A stretch of 64,000 bases of DNA from Fimbriimonadia bacterium (GCA_039961735.1 JABRVX010000003.1:62001-126000); one strand, 5' to 3'; shown: positions 23,952 to 33,168, counted from the stretch's first letter. A program made the numbers and translations. Notes: generated from the letters alone by a model not told the origin.

Positions 23952-24696
23952 CGTACTCCAATGGCAGCCCGAACAGACGCCGCTTGCCGCGCTGGGGGCA
24001 TCGGGGGACCCGAGCTCCGCGGTCATGCTCCTATTCCTGGTGCTGGTCCTGCCACTGGTGGTTATCCTGGCCGCCGTAGGCTTCTGGTGGCGTTACCTGC
24101 GCCTCAGGGTGTCGTGGGTAGCTAGTCTCGACGGGGTCAAAATCGAGCTTTTTAATAGCCCTGGCACCTATCTCAAGAAGATCCCCGGCGATGCCTTACT
24201 GGTACCCGTGGCAGCCGACGCCTGGCTCGGGCGCTGCATGACCAAGATTGTTAGAGACCAAGGCGGTGACGTCGTCCAAGAGCAGCTCCACGCTTCGGGG
24301 CCGTTCCAGCAGGGTGAGGCCCGTGCGGTCACGGGAGGGAAGCTGAAGGCTAAGCACGTGATCGCCTACCGCATGTACGACATTGAAAACCGAGTCACGC
24401 CGAGCCTCGCCGCGACTGCGCTGGACGCGGCGTTCTCGACCGCCGAAGGCCTCGGTGCACGCGAACTGATCTTCATGGACGTTTCTCCCGCGTTCGCCTA
24501 TTCACGTGATAGGCACGACGGTGGGTTCGTGGCACGCATCGTGTTGGACGCCGTGCGGCGACACAGACGCTCGCTACGAACCGTCCGCGTGTTCATCCCG
24601 GAGCACTGGAGCTATGTGCAGTGGCTCTCGGAGGTGCGAACGGCCGCCCGCGGCGGCGCACAATCCCAACCTGCGCAAGCCACTTCAGCTTCCTAG
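23944..24696 (+). CDS. Membrane-anchored macro-domain-like protein
   Basis: The 250-residue protein has one transmembrane helix at about 26-48 (AVMLLFLVLVLPLVVILAA) and a cytoplasmic domain that follows the macro-domain pattern: IPGDALLVPVAADAWLG (80-96), a glycine pair after a helix (VRDQGGD), GEARAVTGGKLKAKHVIAY (124-142), an ELIFMDVSP strand, and a long helix before VRVFIP. Macro domains bind ADP-ribose or related nucleotides; the usual Asn of the ADP-ribose pocket is not obvious here. The start at 23944 is chosen for a proper N-terminus; a GTG at 23911 is possible. It heads a three-gene cluster with GT2 and an FAD enzyme. Confidence 0.55.
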   Translation: MPNVLQWQPEQTPLAALGASGDPSSAVMLLFLVLVLPLVVILAAVGFWWRYLRLRVSWVASLDGVKIELFNSPGTYLKKIPGDALLVPVAADAWLGRCMTKIVRDQGGDVVQEQLHASGPFQQGEARAVTGGKLKAKHVIAYRMYDIENRVTPSLAATALDAAFSTAEGLGARELIFMDVSPAFAYSRDRHDGGFVARIVLDAVRRHRRSLRTVRVFIPEHWSYVQWLSEVRTAARGGAQSQPAQATSAS

Positions 24697-24782
24697 CCCA
24701 AAAAGCTAAGACAAGGCCTCCGATTTGCCCACCTCCGGTCCGATGATCCCTTTGGAGAACATCGAAGGGAAAGGATCGGTCC

Positions 24783-25556
24783 ATGCGTACGGAAGTCACG
24801 CCCGCACTTCGCCTGTCGTCGCTCAGCATCGTGTTCCCAGCGCACAACGAGGTGGACAACATCGAACCCCTGGTTGCAGAGGCCTCACATGTCGCGCCGC
24901 GACTGGCCGAGCGACATGAGATTATCGTGGTGGACGACGGCTCCACCGACGGCACGGGTGATCTGGCAGGCGAACTGGCTCACGATTACGCGGGCGTTCG
25001 CGTAGTGCGCAACTGGCCCAACCGCGGGTACGGTGGGGCACTGAAGGCCGGCTTCGCAGCAGCAACTGGTGAGTGGGTGTTCTTCACCGACGGTGACCGG
25101 CAGTTTCGGCTCGACGAACTACCCCAGTTCGTGGCCGCCTCCTCGCAAGCCGACCTCGTCATCGGCTATCGTCTTCGACGCAGCGACCCGCCGCACCGCT
25201 TGCTGAACGCGTGGTTGTATAAGAGATTCGTCCGTTCCCTGTTCGGCCTTCGTGTGCGCGACATAGACTGTGCGTACAAGCTGATCCGTCGCTCGGTGCT
25301 CGATGCAGCGAGGTTGGAGTCCGAGGGGGCGCTGATAAGCGCGGAGCTCCTGGTCAAGGCTCTGCGAATGGGGTGCCGTATCGTCGAACTCGGCGTCCAC
25401 CACTATCCGCGGACCGCAGGCAAGCAATCGGGCGCCAACCTAGGAGTCATCCTAAAAATGTTCCGTGAGGTCCGTGCGCTCCATGGAAAGATACGGTCGT
25501 TCGAGGCTCGTGCTGCAGTCGAACCGGCAGACATCGGTGCGGAGAAGGTGGCTTGA
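24783..25556 (+). CDS. GT2-family glycosyltransferase (polyprenyl-phosphate sugar synthase-like)
   Basis: The 257-residue enzyme has the GT-A fold motifs LSIVFPAHNEVDNI, VVDDGSTDGT and the metal-binding FFTDGDRQF. Its end (VRDIDCAYKLIRRSVLD ... ELGVHHYPRTAGKQSGAN) is like dolichol-phosphate mannose synthase-type transferases that load a sugar on a lipid carrier. It has no C-terminal membrane helices, so it would act at the cytoplasmic face. AAGGAT precedes the ATG. Its TGA overlaps the TTG of the next gene, so the two are translated together. Sugar and acceptor are unknown. Confidence 0.88.
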   Translation: MRTEVTPALRLSSLSIVFPAHNEVDNIEPLVAEASHVAPRLAERHEIIVVDDGSTDGTGDLAGELAHDYAGVRVVRNWPNRGYGGALKAGFAAATGEWVFFTDGDRQFRLDELPQFVAASSQADLVIGYRLRRSDPPHRLLNAWLYKRFVRSLFGLRVRDIDCAYKLIRRSVLDAARLESEGALISAELLVKALRMGCRIVELGVHHYPRTAGKQSGANLGVILKMFREVRALHGKIRSFEARAAVEPADIGAEKVA

Positions 25557-26902
25557 GCAAGCCTGAGCACGTCATCGTGGTGGGGGGTGGTTTCTCTGGC
25601 CTGGGCGTTGCGTACGGCTTGGCCGAGCGAGGCGTCGAAGTAACGTTGTGCGAGGCGGACCTCGAACTCGGCGGGCTCGCAGGCACCTTCCCCGTCGGCG
25701 AGGTGCGCCTCGAAAAGTTCTACCACCACTGGTTTACGTCCGACACCGTGGCACTGGAGATGGTCCACCGCCTGGGCCTAGGTGAGAACCTGGTTCGTAA
25801 ACCCACGTTCACTGGCTCGTGGTACAGCGGCCGTGTGCACCGGCTGTCTACGCCTCTCGACCTGCTTCGCTTCAGCCCCCTGCCACTCGTCGATCGCCTG
25901 CGTCTCGCGCGCCTGGTCCTTAGGGCGCGGGCCGCTGAAGACTGGCGAGAGCTAGAGCACATCACCGCTCGCGAGTGGCTGATTCGCCTTGGCGGAGAGC
26001 GAGTGTACCGAGTGGTGTGGGAACCCCTGCTGCGTGGGAAGTTCGGCGCGTACGCCGACGACATCGCCGCCGTGTGGATATGGGGAAAGCTGCGGTTGAG
26101 AGGTGGCTCACGAGGCCGTAAGCGGCAGGAGGAGCTACTGTACCTCCGGGGCGGCTTCGGACGCCTCGCCGAAGCCATGGCCGAGCATGTCGTGGCGCGG
26201 GGCGGGGAAGTGCGTCTCGACGCGCCGGTGACTCAGGTCCTGGTGAAGAGCGGCAGAGCCGAGGGAGTGCGCTTGGCCGACAGCAGAGAACTGAGTGCAG
26301 ATGCCGTGGTGCTAACGCTCGCACCCGAGCAGGCCTTGGCCTTGTTGCCCCAGGTCCCCGAGCGACTATCCGCCCTGCTCGACGGCATCCCGTACCTCGC
26401 TGCGCAGTGCCTTGTCCTAGAGCTTGACCGCAGCCTGTCCGAAGCTTATTGGCTGAATGTGACGGACACCGAAGCCCCGTTCGTGGGCGTCATCGAGCAC
26501 ACCAACTTCGAACCTCCTGATAAGTATGCAGGCAGGCACATCGTGTACCTGTCCAAGTACCTCCCGGCGGAACACCCGGACTACCTGGCCTCCGAGCAGG
26601 CGGTTACCGAGAGGTACGTGGAACACCTGACGCGTATGTTCCCGTCCATTCGGGAAGGCTGGCTGCTACGCACGAGCCTGTGGCGAGCCCGCTACGCTCA
26701 ACCCGTGGTGCTGACCGACTACGGCGGTCGTATCCCTCCGAGGCGGACCGAGGTAGAAGGACTGTGGCTGTGCAACATGGCCCAGGTGTATCCGGAGGAC
26801 AGGGGTACCAACTACGCCCTGAAGCACGGCTTGGAGTGCGCCGAGCAGATGCTGCGGGCACAAGCAACTCAGCGTGTGGGTGAAGCTATCGAGGTGGCTT
26901 GA
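25553..26902 (+). CDS. NAD(P)/FAD-dependent oxidoreductase (amine-oxidase fold)
   Basis: The 449-residue protein opens with the dinucleotide-binding motif VVGGGFSGLGVAYGLAERG and an acidic residue ending the second strand (LCEADLELGG). The middle has WEPLLRGKFG and LYLRGGFGRLAEAMA, typical of the protoporphyrinogen oxidase/UDP-galactopyranose mutase-like superfamily often found beside lipid-linked glycosyltransferases. It likely oxidises or isomerises a glycolipid or sugar nucleotide made with the preceding GT2. The TTG at 25553 overlaps the GT2 stop. Exact substrate unknown. Confidence 0.85.
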   Translation: MSKPEHVIVVGGGFSGLGVAYGLAERGVEVTLCEADLELGGLAGTFPVGEVRLEKFYHHWFTSDTVALEMVHRLGLGENLVRKPTFTGSWYSGRVHRLSTPLDLLRFSPLPLVDRLRLARLVLRARAAEDWRELEHITAREWLIRLGGERVYRVVWEPLLRGKFGAYADDIAAVWIWGKLRLRGGSRGRKRQEELLYLRGGFGRLAEAMAEHVVARGGEVRLDAPVTQVLVKSGRAEGVRLADSRELSADAVVLTLAPEQALALLPQVPERLSALLDGIPYLAAQCLVLELDRSLSEAYWLNVTDTEAPFVGVIEHTNFEPPDKYAGRHIVYLSKYLPAEHPDYLASEQAVTERYVEHLTRMFPSIREGWLLRTSLWRARYAQPVVLTDYGGRIPPRRTEVEGLWLCNMAQVYPEDRGTNYALKHGLECAEQMLRAQATQRVGEAIEVA

Positions 26903-26926
26903 GCCCGACCCGAGAGACCTAAGGGA

Positions 26927-26957
26927 AGAGGCCCCGAAGTTGGACGCCGGGGCCTCT
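26927..26957. terminator. Bidirectional hairpin between convergent genes
   Basis: AGAGGCCCCG (26927-26936) pairs with CGGGGCCTCT (26948-26957), a perfect 10-bp stem, placed between the FAD oxidoreductase (plus) and the first kelch-type gene (minus). It can serve both. Confidence 0.6.
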
Positions 26958-27004
26958 CCATTCGGAGGTTACATTACTCTAGTAACAGGTCTCGAAGACG
27001 GTGA

Positions 27005-28885
27005 CTAGTTGTCGCCCGTCTTGCCGAAGTTCACGAGAACGATGTTGAGGTCGGCGAGACCCACCGAGCCGCTGCCGTCGTAGTCGCCCGAGCCGGTGCC
27101 GCCGAAGTTGATGAGTACCTGGTTCAGGTCGCCAAGCTCGATCTGGTTGTTGGCATTGCCGTCACCGCAGATCAGGTTGACGGTGCCGACGTTGTTCGAT
27201 CCGCCGGACAGCACCACATTGCCGAGCCTCTTCCACAGGTAGTTCGGCGCACCGAAGCGCAGGTCGTAGTTGCCGGGGCCGAGGGTCAACGTGGTGGTGA
27301 AGTTGCCCGACCCGTCCAGAGTGAGGGACTTGGTCTCCAGCACGGTACCGCCGCCGACAGCGTACACCTCCAGGGTACCCGTCACGCTACCGACGTTGAC
27401 ATGGAACTCGAGCCCGAGCTTGCCGCTGACCGAGACGGTGGTCGGGATGAGCTGGGATATGTGGATCTTGTAGGCTTCCTTGGTGTTAGCCGGATGACTC
27501 GCGTTGTTAGGCGGATCGGCGTCGGGGTTATAGCCCACGACACCACCAGTTAGGTACACGGTACCGCTAACGGGGTCCAGGCCGACAGCCACGTTGGCAC
27601 CCTTATACGGCATCTTTACGCTAGAGACAGTCCAGGTATCAGTCGTCGTATCGTAGATCTGGATGTCGTCTACGAGCGTTGCGAAGTCGTTTTCAGCCAT
27701 CGTGCCGCCAAAGGCAATCAGATAGCGGTCGAGGTAGCTGATCGCGGAGGCTCGCCATCCGGTTACCGGAGGAGCCGCCTTCGGGGTGACCACGCCGGAT
27801 AGCGGCACATAGGCATCGAGCCGGTTCGGCCCGCTAAGGATGTAGGCAGTACCGCCGATTCCCACTATGTTGGCGCGACGGTTCACGGTGTAACCGGCAC
27901 CGATCGGGTCCTCGGTCCAAGTGTCCGTGGCGAAGTCGTAGACTTCCATGTTGTTGTCTAGGGTGTTCCAGACGAACTTATCGCCGACCTGACCACCGGC
28001 GCCTCGTGCCTCGCCACCGTAGGTTACGGAAGCGCCACTCGACCACTCGCCGGTCGCGGGGTTGTAGATGTCCACGTCTCCTGGCTTCCAGTTCGGATAG
28101 CCGCCGAAGACATAGATCTCCTTCGTCCCGTCGTTGTCCTTGTCGTATGCGCCGCAGTTGGTCTGGGCGTAGCTGAAGTTACCGTTCGACAGTAGCGGCG
28201 GGTAGGCGCCCGCGTTGTAGCCATCGGCAACGCCGCCGGGTTCCGTATCCCAGTTGTTCATGCCGGTGTGCCCGAGCGACGTGGTGATGTAGATCTTGTC
28301 GTCTGGGTCGTTGATCCAGGTGTCCGGCACGTGCATCCAACTGCAGCACGTTCCCTCGAATACCAGATAGGTTACTCCGGCATCGTACACGACCTGGTTC
28401 ACGACCAGACCGAACGAGTTGTTCTCGCCGGCCTGAATGCCGCGGCCCGAAACGATCTTCACGAAGTCGCCGGGAAATATGGTGGTGCTCAGGTCGCCGA
28501 GCATGTAGACGGACAGAGCGTCGTTGTATACGACGTCCCCAGTGTTGACGAGCAGGTCCTGAGTGCCCGCAGTCTCCCAAGCAGCGCCTGTGTATGCGCT
28601 GACCTTGGACTGCCGGTTCCAGTCCCATGCGCGGGTACCTTCCTTAAGCTGAACGCGGTCCGAACCTACGCCCCAGCTCAGGTCAAACATGCCGTACCCG
28701 CCAATTACCCAGAACTTACCGTTGGCAAACGTGCTGGCCGAGCCCATGGTCGGCACCGCATAGTTGCCGATAGAGTCGCCGTAGGACCAGACGCAGGGGT
28801 CGTCGGCGATCTGAGTCCACTGCGCCACAGCGGCGCCACAAAGGGCCGATGCGACGAGCAGGGTTGAAATCCCTCGTCGTACCAT
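27005..28885 (-). CDS. Exported kelch-type beta-propeller protein with C-terminal dockerin-like module, copy 1
   Basis: The 626-residue protein has a signal peptide ending AVAQ, then about five kelch-like blades (GKFWVIGGYG; DGTKEIYVFGGYPNW; NMEVYDFATDTWTEDP; IQIYDTTTDTWTVSS). The C-terminal 190 residues hold a beta-sandwich with YDLRFGAPNYLWKRL and two calcium-loop repeats (GDGNANNQIELGDLNQVL; GDYDGSGSVGLADLNIVL), ending NFGKTGDN. It should be secreted or surface-held; no enzyme motif is seen. AAAGGAG lies 12 nt before the ATG, a long spacing shared by all three paralogues. Confidence 0.8.
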   Translation of the reverse strand: MVRRGISTLLVASALCGAAVAQWTQIADDPCVWSYGDSIGNYAVPTMGSASTFANGKFWVIGGYGMFDLSWGVGSDRVQLKEGTRAWDWNRQSKVSAYTGAAWETAGTQDLLVNTGDVVYNDALSVYMLGDLSTTIFPGDFVKIVSGRGIQAGENNSFGLVVNQVVYDAGVTYLVFEGTCCSWMHVPDTWINDPDDKIYITTSLGHTGMNNWDTEPGGVADGYNAGAYPPLLSNGNFSYAQTNCGAYDKDNDGTKEIYVFGGYPNWKPGDVDIYNPATGEWSSGASVTYGGEARGAGGQVGDKFVWNTLDNNMEVYDFATDTWTEDPIGAGYTVNRRANIVGIGGTAYILSGPNRLDAYVPLSGVVTPKAAPPVTGWRASAISYLDRYLIAFGGTMAENDFATLVDDIQIYDTTTDTWTVSSVKMPYKGANVAVGLDPVSGTVYLTGGVVGYNPDADPPNNASHPANTKEAYKIHISQLIPTTVSVSGKLGLEFHVNVGSVTGTLEVYAVGGGTVLETKSLTLDGSGNFTTTLTLGPGNYDLRFGAPNYLWKRLGNVVLSGGSNNVGTVNLICGDGNANNQIELGDLNQVLINFGGTGSGDYDGSGSVGLADLNIVLVNFGKTGDN

Positions 28886-28933
28886 CGAAGTTCGATGCTC
28901 CTTTCTAAATGGAGGCCTGTTGGCTTTGCAGTC

Positions 28934-28939
28934 ATTATA
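28934..28939 (-). promoter_or_regulatory. TATAAT -10 box, kelch copy 1
   Basis: TATAATG on the minus strand, about 49 nt before the ATG at 28885. The other two kelch genes have the same box at nearly the same distance. Confidence 0.55.
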
Positions 28940-29048
28940 TCGCACCTTCGTTCACGAAGCATCCGTTGAACAGAGCAAAGTTGCGGAAATCTGCTGGTTA
29001 AGAGGTCGAAGGGTCGAAAGACCCTGGTACGGAAGTGTCGCAAAGCGT

Positions 29049-29077
29049 CGGTCCAGCGCCCAACGGGCGCTGGACCG
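29049..29077 (-). terminator. 13-bp perfect hairpin after kelch copy 2
   Basis: CGGTCCAGCGCCC (29049-29061) pairs perfectly with GGGCGCTGGACCG (29065-29077) around a 3-nt loop, 30 nt past the stop of the gene ending at 29107. Only a weak T-rich tail (CTTTGCG) follows. Confidence 0.65.
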
Positions 29078-29106
29078 TGAGCTAACTTAGTGACAAACGT
29101 CAGCGA

Positions 29107-30969
29107 CTAGCTGTCGCCGGCTTTGCCGAAGTTCACGAGAACGATATTCAGGTCGGCGAGACCCACCGAACCACTGCCGTCGTAGTCGCCCGAACCAGTG
29201 CCACCGAAGTTGATGAGTACCTGGTTGAGGTCGCCAAGCTCGATCTGGTTGTTAGCGTTGCCGTCACCGCAGATCAGGTTGACGGTGCCAACGTTGTTGG
29301 TGCCACCAGAGAGGCTGACGTTGCTCAGCCTCTTCCACAGGTAGTTCGGCGCGCCGAAGCGCAGGTCGTAGGTTCCGGGAGCGACGCCCAAGTCCACGCT
29401 GAAGTTGCCCGACCCGTCCAGAGTGAGCGACTTCGTCTCGAGTAGCCCGCCACCGCCAGCGCCGTAGACCTGCAGGGTGCCGGTCACGCTGCCAACGTTG
29501 ACATGGAACTCGAGACCGAGCTTACCCGTTACCGTGACGGTGGTCGGGATGAGCTGCGACACATGGATCTTGTACGCATCGTTGACCCAGACGACGGACT
29601 CATTGAGACCGTTCGCGAAGTAGATCGTTCCGTCCGGAGCGATGGCCGCCGAGGCCGTGCTCGCCTTGTAGGGAGTCTTGATGGACGAAACGGTCCAGGT
29701 GTCGTTCACGGTGTCGTAGATCTGGATCGCGTCCGTAGCAGAACCTGCGCCACCCCCCGTGCGGCCGGCCAGCAGGATAATGTACTGTCCGTACTTTACG
29801 ATTGCGCCCTGGTTGGCGGTCACGGGCGGCGGGGTCTTCTTGACCCAAGTGCCGTCGTTGAGGTCAACCACCAGCGTGGTGTGAAGCCACGCGGGCGGGC
29901 TCGCGCCGTCCCAGCCCCAGAACACGTAGAGCTTGTCGCCGACCACTTCGCAGTGCTTCATCAGCGGCATACCGGCGGTAGCGTCACCGGGGTTCAGGAT
30001 GTCCATGTCGGACCAGGTCTCGGTGGACAGGTCGTAGGTGAACAGCTTGAACCAGGTCGGCGTTGCACCGCTCTGCTGCGTGATCCAGTAGAACTTGTTA
30101 CCGCTCTGGACGCCGCCGGGAGCCGGAGCATCGATGCCGGGGAATGCGCTCAAGTAGTCGTTGTCGCCAGCATCGCGCCAGTCGTTGGTCGCGTAGTTGT
30201 ATACGTCAACGCTGTGCGGTACCCAGTGCGGATAGCCGCCGAAGATAAAGATCTCCTGGATGCCGTCCGCGTCGGTGTCCCAAGCTGCGCACATGTTGGT
30301 GTAGGACTGGTAGCCGTGAGACTCGAAGGGCGGCATGCTGCCTCTCGCAGGCCACTGGATCAGTCCGTTGAGCCCGGAGACCGTGACCTTGAAGAAGCGA
30401 TCACCAGAGCCACCGAGCCACCAGTAGCAGACGCCATTGGCGCCACGTCGCACGAACTTGACCTCTCCGATACCGTCCGCGAAGGTGACGGATTCGACTT
30501 CGCCGTAGCAAGCGGCCGAATCGTCTGCAGCGATCACCTTGATCCAGTCGCCCGGAAAGATGACGCCGGTAAGGTCGCTGAGCGTCAGCATGGTATCTTC
30601 GTCGAGCTGGCCGGTGTCGGAAGTGGCTACTAACTGCGACTGCGTGCTTGCGGTCTCCCAAGTGTTGGTGACCGGGTCGTACAGGCTCATCTTGGAATGG
30701 CGGTTGGTGGTTGCCCAGTTCTTAGGCGTGTCCCGCCAACCGTCCTCCGTGTAGTCCGTGCCCGAGCGACCGCCCAGGATGTTGAACTTGCCGTTCGCGA
30801 AAACGGTGAAGGTGCGGTAAACGTTCAGCACCTGCGAATTGGTGGGTGTGAAGATGCTGTCCCCGTATGGCCAAACGGACGGATCATTCGGGATCGCCGT
30901 CCACTGGGCGGCTGCGAGGCCCACCAGACCGAGGGAGAGAACGATGGATGCGATACTGCGTCGTATCAT
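29107..30969 (-). CDS. Exported kelch-type beta-propeller protein with C-terminal dockerin-like module, copy 2
   Basis: The 620-residue paralogue has signal peptide MIRRSIASIVLSLGLVGLAAA, the same N-terminal WTAIPNDPSVWPYGDS start, kelch blades (GKFNILGGRSG; IFIFGGYPHWVPHSVDVYN; LFTYDLSTETWSDMD; IQIYDTVNDTWTVSS) and the same C-terminal module ending NFGKAGDS. Its last 470 nt are nearly identical to those of copy 1, far closer than the propeller regions, so the ends were recently duplicated or homogenised by gene conversion. AAAGGAG lies 13 nt before the ATG. Its own promoter and terminator make it a single-gene unit. Confidence 0.8.
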   Translation of the reverse strand: MIRRSIASIVLSLGLVGLAAAQWTAIPNDPSVWPYGDSIFTPTNSQVLNVYRTFTVFANGKFNILGGRSGTDYTEDGWRDTPKNWATTNRHSKMSLYDPVTNTWETASTQSQLVATSDTGQLDEDTMLTLSDLTGVIFPGDWIKVIAADDSAACYGEVESVTFADGIGEVKFVRRGANGVCYWWLGGSGDRFFKVTVSGLNGLIQWPARGSMPPFESHGYQSYTNMCAAWDTDADGIQEIFIFGGYPHWVPHSVDVYNYATNDWRDAGDNDYLSAFPGIDAPAPGGVQSGNKFYWITQQSGATPTWFKLFTYDLSTETWSDMDILNPGDATAGMPLMKHCEVVGDKLYVFWGWDGASPPAWLHTTLVVDLNDGTWVKKTPPPVTANQGAIVKYGQYIILLAGRTGGGAGSATDAIQIYDTVNDTWTVSSIKTPYKASTASAAIAPDGTIYFANGLNESVVWVNDAYKIHVSQLIPTTVTVTGKLGLEFHVNVGSVTGTLQVYGAGGGGLLETKSLTLDGSGNFSVDLGVAPGTYDLRFGAPNYLWKRLSNVSLSGGTNNVGTVNLICGDGNANNQIELGDLNQVLINFGGTGSGDYDGSGSVGLADLNIVLVNFGKAGDS

Positions 30970-31279
30970 CCTCAGATAGGTGCTCCTTTTCTAGTTTGAA
31001 GCCGGAAGGCTGCATACCCATTATACAGCAAGTTTATCGTTTAGTTATACTAAACATTTGACTTTCTTCCCTGAAAACCGCCGGAGAATGAAAGTTAACA
31101 ATTCTAAAGGGCCGCAGCCACTCACGCTATTAACCCGCGTTGATGACCGAATACGAACGATGATTAGGACCAAAGGACTTAAGCGGTTTACCGGCACAGC
31201 GGCTTGTAGGAGTCCAAAGCAGAGTGGGAAGCCGCAGAGATGGTGCTCTGTCGCGCACGACCTCAGAACGAACCGCTCA
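30970..31279. other. AT-richer intergenic region between kelch copies 2 and 3
   Basis: The stretch holds the ribosome site and -10 box of copy 2 (31020-31025). The rest, notably 31026-31170, is less GC-rich than the surroundings and has no supported frame. Nothing else is recognised. Confidence 0.5.
31020..31025 (-). promoter_or_regulatory. TATAAT -10 box, kelch copy 2
   Basis: TGTATAATG on the minus strand, about 51 nt before the ATG at 30969. Confidence 0.55.
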
Positions 31280-33079
31280 CTAGTTGTCACCCTGCTTACT
31301 GAAGTTGACGAGAACGATGTTGAGATCGGCAAGGCCGACGTGCCCGTCGCCGTCGTAGTCGCCGATTCCTGACTTCGCGAAGTTGATGAGGACGATGTTG
31401 AGATCGGCCAGATCCACCTGGTTGTTGCCGCTTCCGTCGCCGTTCAACAATGCGATGGTGCCGACTGCGTTGTCTCCGCGCGACAGGGTCACGCTGCTCA
31501 AGCGCTTGGCCAGGAAGTTCTGGGCGAGAAAGCGCAGATCATAGACGCCGGGCGAGATCCCTAGCGGGGCGACGAATCCTCCGGTAGCGCTGAGCTCCAC
31601 AGACGCGGCAGCTATGGGCTCCGTACCCCCCGGAGCGAAAACCTGAACTGCGGCCGGCACGCCCGAAGGGTCCAGGTGGAACTCGAGGTCGAGCACGCCG
31701 GAAATCCCACTCGTGAGGAGTGATGAAGCCTGGATGGAATAGGCATCGTTCCGCCATAAGACATTGTGATCGAGTCCGCCGGTTACGTAGACGATTCCCT
31801 CTGGCGAAATGCCTGCAGCAACGCCGCTCGCACGGTAGGGCAACCGGTACGGCGACACGAACCACGTGTCGCGGGTCGTGTCGTATACCTGGATGGCATC
31901 TACTGCGGTAGACGCGCCACTGCCGGATCGTCCGCCAAACAGTATCACATAATCGCCGTAGCGTACGGACGCACCCTGGTTAGCAGTAATCGGTGGAGGC
32001 GCGAGGGTCGCGAAGCTCCCCTGCAACACATCGTAGCGCACCGTTTTCTTCGAAGAGGAGTCGCCTCCGAAGTAGTAAACTGCGCCGCTCGGACCTATCT
32101 CGGGGAAGCCCTGGCCGGTGCACAGGAAGTCGAGCGTTAGGCCCGGCACGAGGTCGAGTGTCCATGTGTCGGAGAGCAGGTCGTACACCTGTACCTGGCC
32201 GCCTTCGTCCCGCCCCATCCAGCAGAACAAATCGCCCACCTGCGCTCCGGCAGCACGCTGTTCGTTGACCGACCCTGGAAGGTTACCGCTCGCTCTAGAC
32301 CAGGAGTTGGTGGCTGGGTCGTACACGTCCACGTTGTTGGGGGTCCAGTGCGGGTAGCCGGAGAAAAGGTAAATCTCCTTCTCGCCGTCGCCATCCCTAT
32401 CGTGCGCCGCGACCATCGTGTGGTTGCCTGCCTGATAACCCTCTCCCGCGCGTGCCACGTCCAGCTCGTTACCGTTGTTGATGGGCGTCGGGCCCACGAC
32501 CGTCACAATAAACACTTTGTCGCCGGGTTTCGGGCTCCATGTAGGTGGCACCGTGCCTCGAGAGAGGGTTACGGTCGTCGCCATGCCGTCGAACGAGAGG
32601 CTAGCTACTCTCCCTACGAACGACTTCACCTCGCCCGGCACTATGCCATCGCCCGACTCGACACGAATCTGGTCGTCCACTGCGAGGTCGTCGGTGACAT
32701 CGCCCTGCACCAGGAAGCTGCTCGCATCCAGACGCACGACTTCACCGGTGTAGGCGAGCTGCGACTGCACCCCACCACCTTCCCACGTGCCGGAGACGGG
32801 GTCGAGAACACTCGCATGAGAGTGCCGGTTCGAGTTGGGCCAGACGATGAGGCCCTCTTCGTAGTCGAACCCCGAGCGGCCGCCGAACACGTAGAACTTG
32901 CCGTTGGCGAACACCGAGAAAGAGCGGCTGAGGCTGATCTGCTGGCTGTTCGCAGGTTGCGAGATGCTATCGGCGTAGGGCCAGATGCAGGGGTCCGGGG
33001 GCAGGGCGGTCCACTGCGCAACTGCGGTGGCGCAGACCGATACGATGCAGATGCCAAGCCAGATGATGCGAGCTGTCAT
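31280..33079 (-). CDS. Exported kelch-type beta-propeller protein with C-terminal dockerin-like module, copy 3
   Basis: The 599-residue paralogue is more diverged than copies 1 and 2. It has a signal peptide (IIWLGICIVSVCATAVA), then WTALPPDPCIWPYADS, kelch-like blades (GKFYVFGGRSGFD; IYLFSGYPHWTPNNVDVYD; VQVYDLLSDTWTLD; IQVYDTTRDTWFVSP), and the C-terminal YDLRFLAQNFLAKRL sandwich plus twin repeats ending NFSKQGDN. I start at 33079, with AAAGGAG 11 nt before it, rather than 33118, because it gives a clean signal peptide. Likely function is surface binding, as for its neighbours. Confidence 0.78.
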   Translation of the reverse strand: MTARIIWLGICIVSVCATAVAQWTALPPDPCIWPYADSISQPANSQQISLSRSFSVFANGKFYVFGGRSGFDYEEGLIVWPNSNRHSHASVLDPVSGTWEGGGVQSQLAYTGEVVRLDASSFLVQGDVTDDLAVDDQIRVESGDGIVPGEVKSFVGRVASLSFDGMATTVTLSRGTVPPTWSPKPGDKVFIVTVVGPTPINNGNELDVARAGEGYQAGNHTMVAAHDRDGDGEKEIYLFSGYPHWTPNNVDVYDPATNSWSRASGNLPGSVNEQRAAGAQVGDLFCWMGRDEGGQVQVYDLLSDTWTLDLVPGLTLDFLCTGQGFPEIGPSGAVYYFGGDSSSKKTVRYDVLQGSFATLAPPPITANQGASVRYGDYVILFGGRSGSGASTAVDAIQVYDTTRDTWFVSPYRLPYRASGVAAGISPEGIVYVTGGLDHNVLWRNDAYSIQASSLLTSGISGVLDLEFHLDPSGVPAAVQVFAPGGTEPIAAASVELSATGGFVAPLGISPGVYDLRFLAQNFLAKRLSSVTLSRGDNAVGTIALLNGDGSGNNQVDLADLNIVLINFAKSGIGDYDGDGHVGLADLNIVLVNFSKQGDN

Positions 33080-33135
33080 GGCGATGCGGACTCCTTTCCA
33101 AATCGAGGCCACCGCCACTCGCGGCGACCCTGTGC

Positions 33136-33141
33136 ATTATA
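33136..33141 (-). promoter_or_regulatory. TATAAT -10 box, kelch copy 3
   Basis: TTATAATG on the minus strand, about 57 nt before the ATG at 33079. Confidence 0.55.
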
Positions 33142-33168
33142 ACGTGATCCGGCGAGTTTGCTGCCCTC

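Noticed and set aside
29107-33079. Cellulosome-type dockerins
   Set aside because: The twin repeats look dockerin-like, but no cohesin or scaffoldin is visible and the proteins are not cellulases, so the term is used only as a description.
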